Source: Pseudomonadota bacterium (GTDB taxonomy: Bacteria > Pseudomonadota > Gammaproteobacteria > Burkholderiales > Burkholderiaceae_D). Taken from it: a stretch of 5,317 bases of DNA. How positions within the stretch are numbered: position 1 is the first letter of the stretch; the number at the start of each line of letters is the position of its first letter. This document shows, in pieces, positions 4,678 to 5,317 of this stretch. A program made the translations under genes and the position numbers. The stretch is from positions 1 to 5,317 of the forward strand of contig JAEZVM010000221.1 in NCBI GenBank assembly GCA_023420795.1, in the 5' to 3' direction. The notes beneath the pieces were generated by a model, which was not told the DNA's origin, did no database searches, and was given only the letters and a program-made list of their open reading frames with translations.

Positions 4678-5317
4678 TTGGTAAAAAACGATTCCTTCAT
4701 CATCACCTGCGAACACGGCGGCAACCGCATTCCTTCCCGCTATCGCGATTTCTTTCGCGGCCGGCAGGAGCTGCTGCGTTCGCACCGTGCCTATGACGTC
4801 GGCGCGCTGCGCGTCGCGCGCGAATTCGCCGATGCGCTTTCCGCGCCGCTGTTCGTCTCCACCGTCAGCCGCCTGTTGATCGAACTGAACCGCTCGCCGC
4901 GCCACGCGCATCTGTATTCGGAAGTCACCAAGGGTGCGCCGGACGACATCAGGAAAGAGATATACCAGCGCTATTACCAGCCCTATCGCACCAAGGTCGA
5001 AACGCAGATCGATCAAGCCATCGCCGCCGGTTCGCGCGTGATCCATATCTCCTGCCACAGCTTCACGCCGGAGTTCAAGGGCGAGCTGCGCAATGCCGAC
5101 GTCGGCCTGCTATACGATCCGTCGCGACTGGCCGAAGCGGGCCTGTGCCGCCGCTGGCGCGTCGCGCTCCAGATCTATGCCGCCACGCTGAAGGCGCGCA
5201 TGAACTATCCGTACACCGGCACCTCGGACGGCTTCACCGTCTATCTGCGCCGTCGTTTCCCTGCCGACAGCTATCTCGGCATCGAACTTGAAGTCAACCA
5301 GAAGCATGTGCAGGCGC
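4678..5317 (+). CDS. N-formylglutamate amidohydrolase (FGase) family protein (3' end beyond window)
   Basis: The frame is open from TTG 4678 to the right edge (213 full codons); family members are usually about 250-290 residues, so most of the protein is present. Recognisable segments: SFIITCEHGGNRIP at 6-19 (Glu12, His13), SHRAYDVGA at 35-43, IELNRSPRH with Asn71-His76, VIHISCHSFTPEF with His123 and His127, DVGLLYDPSR, NYPYTGTSDGFT, and GIELEVNQKH with Glu203 and Glu205. The His and Glu residues of the first and later motifs are plausible zinc ligands and catalytic acids, as in this carboxypeptidase-like amidohydrolase family. HutG-type members hydrolyse N-formylglutamate in histidine degradation, but no hut genes are visible. 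Beside two amide ligases it more likely cleaves an acyl-glutamate-like or other amide made by the pathway. There is no signal peptide, so it is cytosolic. The start is unusual (TTG) but is the only candidate. Confidence 0.9.
   Translation, partial: MVKNDSFIITCEHGGNRIPSRYRDFFRGRQELLRSHRAYDVGALRVAREFADALSAPLFVSTVSRLLIELNRSPRHAHLYSEVTKGAPDDIRKEIYQRYYQPYRTKVETQIDQAIAAGSRVIHISCHSFTPEFKGELRNADVGLLYDPSRLAEAGLCRRWRVALQIYAATLKARMNYPYTGTSDGFTVYLRRRFPADSYLGIELEVNQKHVQA

Noticed and set aside
4626..4796. 56-codon ORF from ATG 4626 (MTKTFLVNS...) running into the amidohydrolase gene in another frame
   Set aside because: No good ribosome site, and past 4678 it reads as an Arg/His/Pro-rich out-of-frame translation. 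It could hint at a frameshifted longer N-terminus, but the family motif begins at residue 6 from TTG 4678, so no extension is needed.

Overview
The window is GC-rich by eye, with compact, overlapping gene starts and codon use dominated by G/C third positions. The protein families and the style of the left-hand secreted protein suggest a betaproteobacterium, probably Burkholderiales and perhaps near the Oxalobacteraceae. That placement is an inference from general protein resemblance, not from a marker gene.

Left part (1-747, minus strand): the 5' portion of a gene for an exported protein. It has a signal peptide, a Ser/Pro/Met-rich linker, a beta-rich carboxypeptidase-regulatory-like domain with two cysteines, and a low-complexity tail that runs off the window. 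A divergent intergenic region (748-979) follows, holding one GC-rich inverted repeat but no promoter I can defend.

Main part (980-5317, plus strand): a tight gene cluster of a possible 39-codon leader ORF, a cytosolic papain-like C39-family peptidase homologue, a RimK-like ATP-grasp ligase with the N-terminal RLAN-type domain, a GCS2-type (glutamate-cysteine-ligase-like) carboxylate-amine ligase, and an N-formylglutamate amidohydrolase (FGase) homologue cut by the right edge. The first three junctions are stop/start overlaps (GTGA at 1096-1099, ATGA at 1827-1830, ATGA at 3329-3332), which indicates one co-translated unit. The last gene comes after a 116-base spacer with a dyad and starts at TTG.

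How they may work together: two unrelated ATP-dependent amide-bond-forming enzymes sit with a thiol peptidase-like protein and a metal amidohydrolase. This fits a cytosolic pathway that builds, and trims or recycles, a small peptide-like metabolite or a peptide tag on a protein. Comparative genomics (Aravind and colleagues' amidoligase survey, as I recall it) has noted such RimK/GCS2/FGase/peptidase neighbourhoods. To my knowledge the product is not established, so the window's most interesting content is a recognisable but functionally unsolved system. The clearest local oddities are a four-copy 15-bp in-frame minisatellite (RIDAR pentapeptides) at the end of the ATP-grasp gene and the possible coupled leader ORF in front of the peptidase gene.
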